DNA from: an uncultured Pelagibacteraceae bacterium
GTDB lineage: Bacteria; Pseudomonadota; Alphaproteobacteria; Pelagibacterales; Pelagibacteraceae
Length of the DNA: 64,000 bases
Reading direction: 5' to 3'
Assembly (NCBI GenBank): GCA_902615435.1
Contig: CACMOZ010000003.1
Location: forward strand, 1 to 64,000
Part shown: positions 61,179 to 64,000 of the stretch, in pieces
Layout of the letters: every line of letters begins with the position of its first letter
Numbering within the stretch: position 1 is the stretch's first letter
Notes under the pieces: generated by a model
What the model was told of the DNA's origin: nothing
The model's database searches: none
Seen by the model: the letters and a program-made list of their open reading frames with translations, nothing else
Program-made: the position numbers and the translations under genes

Positions 61179-61922
61179 ATGAGATATTTCATTGGTAATT
61201 GGAAAATGTTTGGTATACCCAAATCATTAAGTATTCTTAATAGAATTAATAAATACTATTCCAAAGACAAAAATAGAAACAAATACAAAGTAATTATTAC
61301 CCCTCCATACACTCTAATTGAAAGCTATTCTAGACATTTTAGAAATAAAAGGATTTCAATAGGCTCTCAAAATTGCTATCAGAAAGAACAATTCTCCTCA
61401 AACACTGCAGCTATCAGCCCTTACATGCTAAAGAGTGTAGGCGCTAAATACACTTTAGTTGGACATTCAGATAATAGAGGGGAAGGTGACTCTGACTCAA
61501 TGCTTAAGGACAAAGTAAGATATGCCATTAAAAATAATTTAAAGGTAGTTTTTTGTATTGGAGAAAATAAAAAAGAGAAAAAAAATAAAAAAACACTTAT
61601 TGTTTTAAAAAGACAATTAAGAAATGTCCTTGAAAAAAAATTCAATAAAAATAATATTATCGTTGCTTATGAACCTATTTGGTCTATTGGAACAGGAAAA
61701 ATTCCAACTGCAAATGAATTAAAAAAAACAACTATTCACATCAAAAAAGTTTTGAATGGAATATTTAAAAAAACTAGTCCAGCAGTGCTATATGGCGGCT
61801 CTGTAGATGGTAGCAATATTGGGATGTTTAAAGAAATTAGAGAAATAGATGGTTTTTTAATAGGAGGAGCATCAAAAACCTCTAAAAAATTTATTGATAT
61901 AATAAAGAATTACTATAGATAA
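61179..61922 (+). CDS. tpiA: Triosephosphate isomerase
   Basis: FIGNWKMFG, LVGHSDNRG, VAYEPIWSIGTGK, LYGGSVDGSN. Confidence 0.97.
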   Translation: MRYFIGNWKMFGIPKSLSILNRINKYYSKDKNRNKYKVIITPPYTLIESYSRHFRNKRISIGSQNCYQKEQFSSNTAAISPYMLKSVGAKYTLVGHSDNRGEGDSDSMLKDKVRYAIKNNLKVVFCIGENKKEKKNKKTLIVLKRQLRNVLEKKFNKNNIIVAYEPIWSIGTGKIPTANELKKTTIHIKKVLNGIFKKTSPAVLYGGSVDGSNIGMFKEIREIDGFLIGGASKTSKKFIDIIKNYYR

Positions 61923-61927
61923 ACAGC

Positions 61928-62227
61928 ATGGAAAGTTTACTCATCTTTGTTAACATCGTTTTGGCAGTAATATTAGTTGTAATTATTTTATTGCAAAGAT
62001 CTGAAGGTGGTGCTTTGGGTTTAGGTGTTTCACAAGACAATTTCACGTCAGCGAGATCAGTCGGAACTTTTTTAACAAAATTAACGTCTATAGTAGCTGC
62101 GTTGTTTATAATTTGCAGTATAGCTATAGTTGCTATTTCACGAGATGAGTTCCGTGAAACACAATCAGTTCTTGAAAAGGAAGAAGAGGAAAACTCAAAC
62201 CTTCCACAAATACCTCAATCTAAGTAA
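61928..62227 (+). CDS. secG: Preprotein translocase subunit SecG
   Basis: Two TM; IILLQRSEGGALGLG, ARSVGTFLTKLTSIVAALFIICSI. Confidence 0.93.
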   Translation: MESLLIFVNIVLAVILVVIILLQRSEGGALGLGVSQDNFTSARSVGTFLTKLTSIVAALFIICSIAIVAISRDEFRETQSVLEKEEEENSNLPQIPQSK

Positions 62228-62262
62228 TTAAGACTTTGTATTTAAGATAATATAAAGTATAA

Positions 62263-63893
<1,631 letters not shown>

Positions 63894-63894
<1 letters not shown>

Positions 63895-64000
63895 TGACAA
63901 ACCATAAAGTTAAATGTTCTAATTTTGAGATAGCCAATGATAAGCCTTTTACTTTGATTGCTGGGCCATGTCAGTTAGAAAACGAGGAACATGCTTTAAA
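63894..64000 (+). CDS. kdsA: 3-deoxy-8-phosphooctulonate synthase, 5' part (truncated by window end)
   Basis: Own translation [35 protein letters not shown]..; LIAGPCQLE signature; conserved position after pyrG. Confidence 0.88.

Overview
AT-rich, very compact alphaproteobacterial chromosome segment. Gene content, order and streamlining look like the SAR11/Pelagibacterales lineage (inferred from the sequence; no database search was run). Nearly everything is core housekeeping: an Fe-S carrier and glnA; tig-clpP-clpX-lon; a complete 14-gene nuoA-N operon running into birA-coaX-rnj-DUF1467-proS-lolC/E-lolD-dnaE; rpsB-tsf-frr-uppS-cdsA-dxr-bamA-skp-lpxD-fabZ-lpxA-lpxI-lpxB; recB-like nuclease, gltX, lexA, trpC/D/G/E and ppiD on the minus strand; then tpiA-secG-pyrG-kdsA (kdsA truncated by the window end). 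There are three tRNAs: Leu(TAG), Val(TAC) and Asp(GTC). I saw no CRISPR array, IS element, prophage, rRNA or toxin-antitoxin pair. The most interesting items are: (1) a two-gene glycan cargo between lon and the tRNA pair, including an 850-aa SDR + cupin + C-methyltransferase triple fusion; (2) an exact GTTC-N7-GTTC LexA box upstream of lexA; (3) matching RpoH-like promoter candidates before clpX and lon; (4) a structured rpsB leader and a nested hairpin upstream of nuoA; (5) an unannotated 40-aa membrane microprotein antisense to the lpxB-side cluster; (6) a standalone Cys-flanked PD-(D/E)XK nuclease; (7) apparent loss of pyrH, rseP, gltA, comEC and moaC/moeA from otherwise conserved clusters. 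No clearly new multi-gene system is demonstrated.
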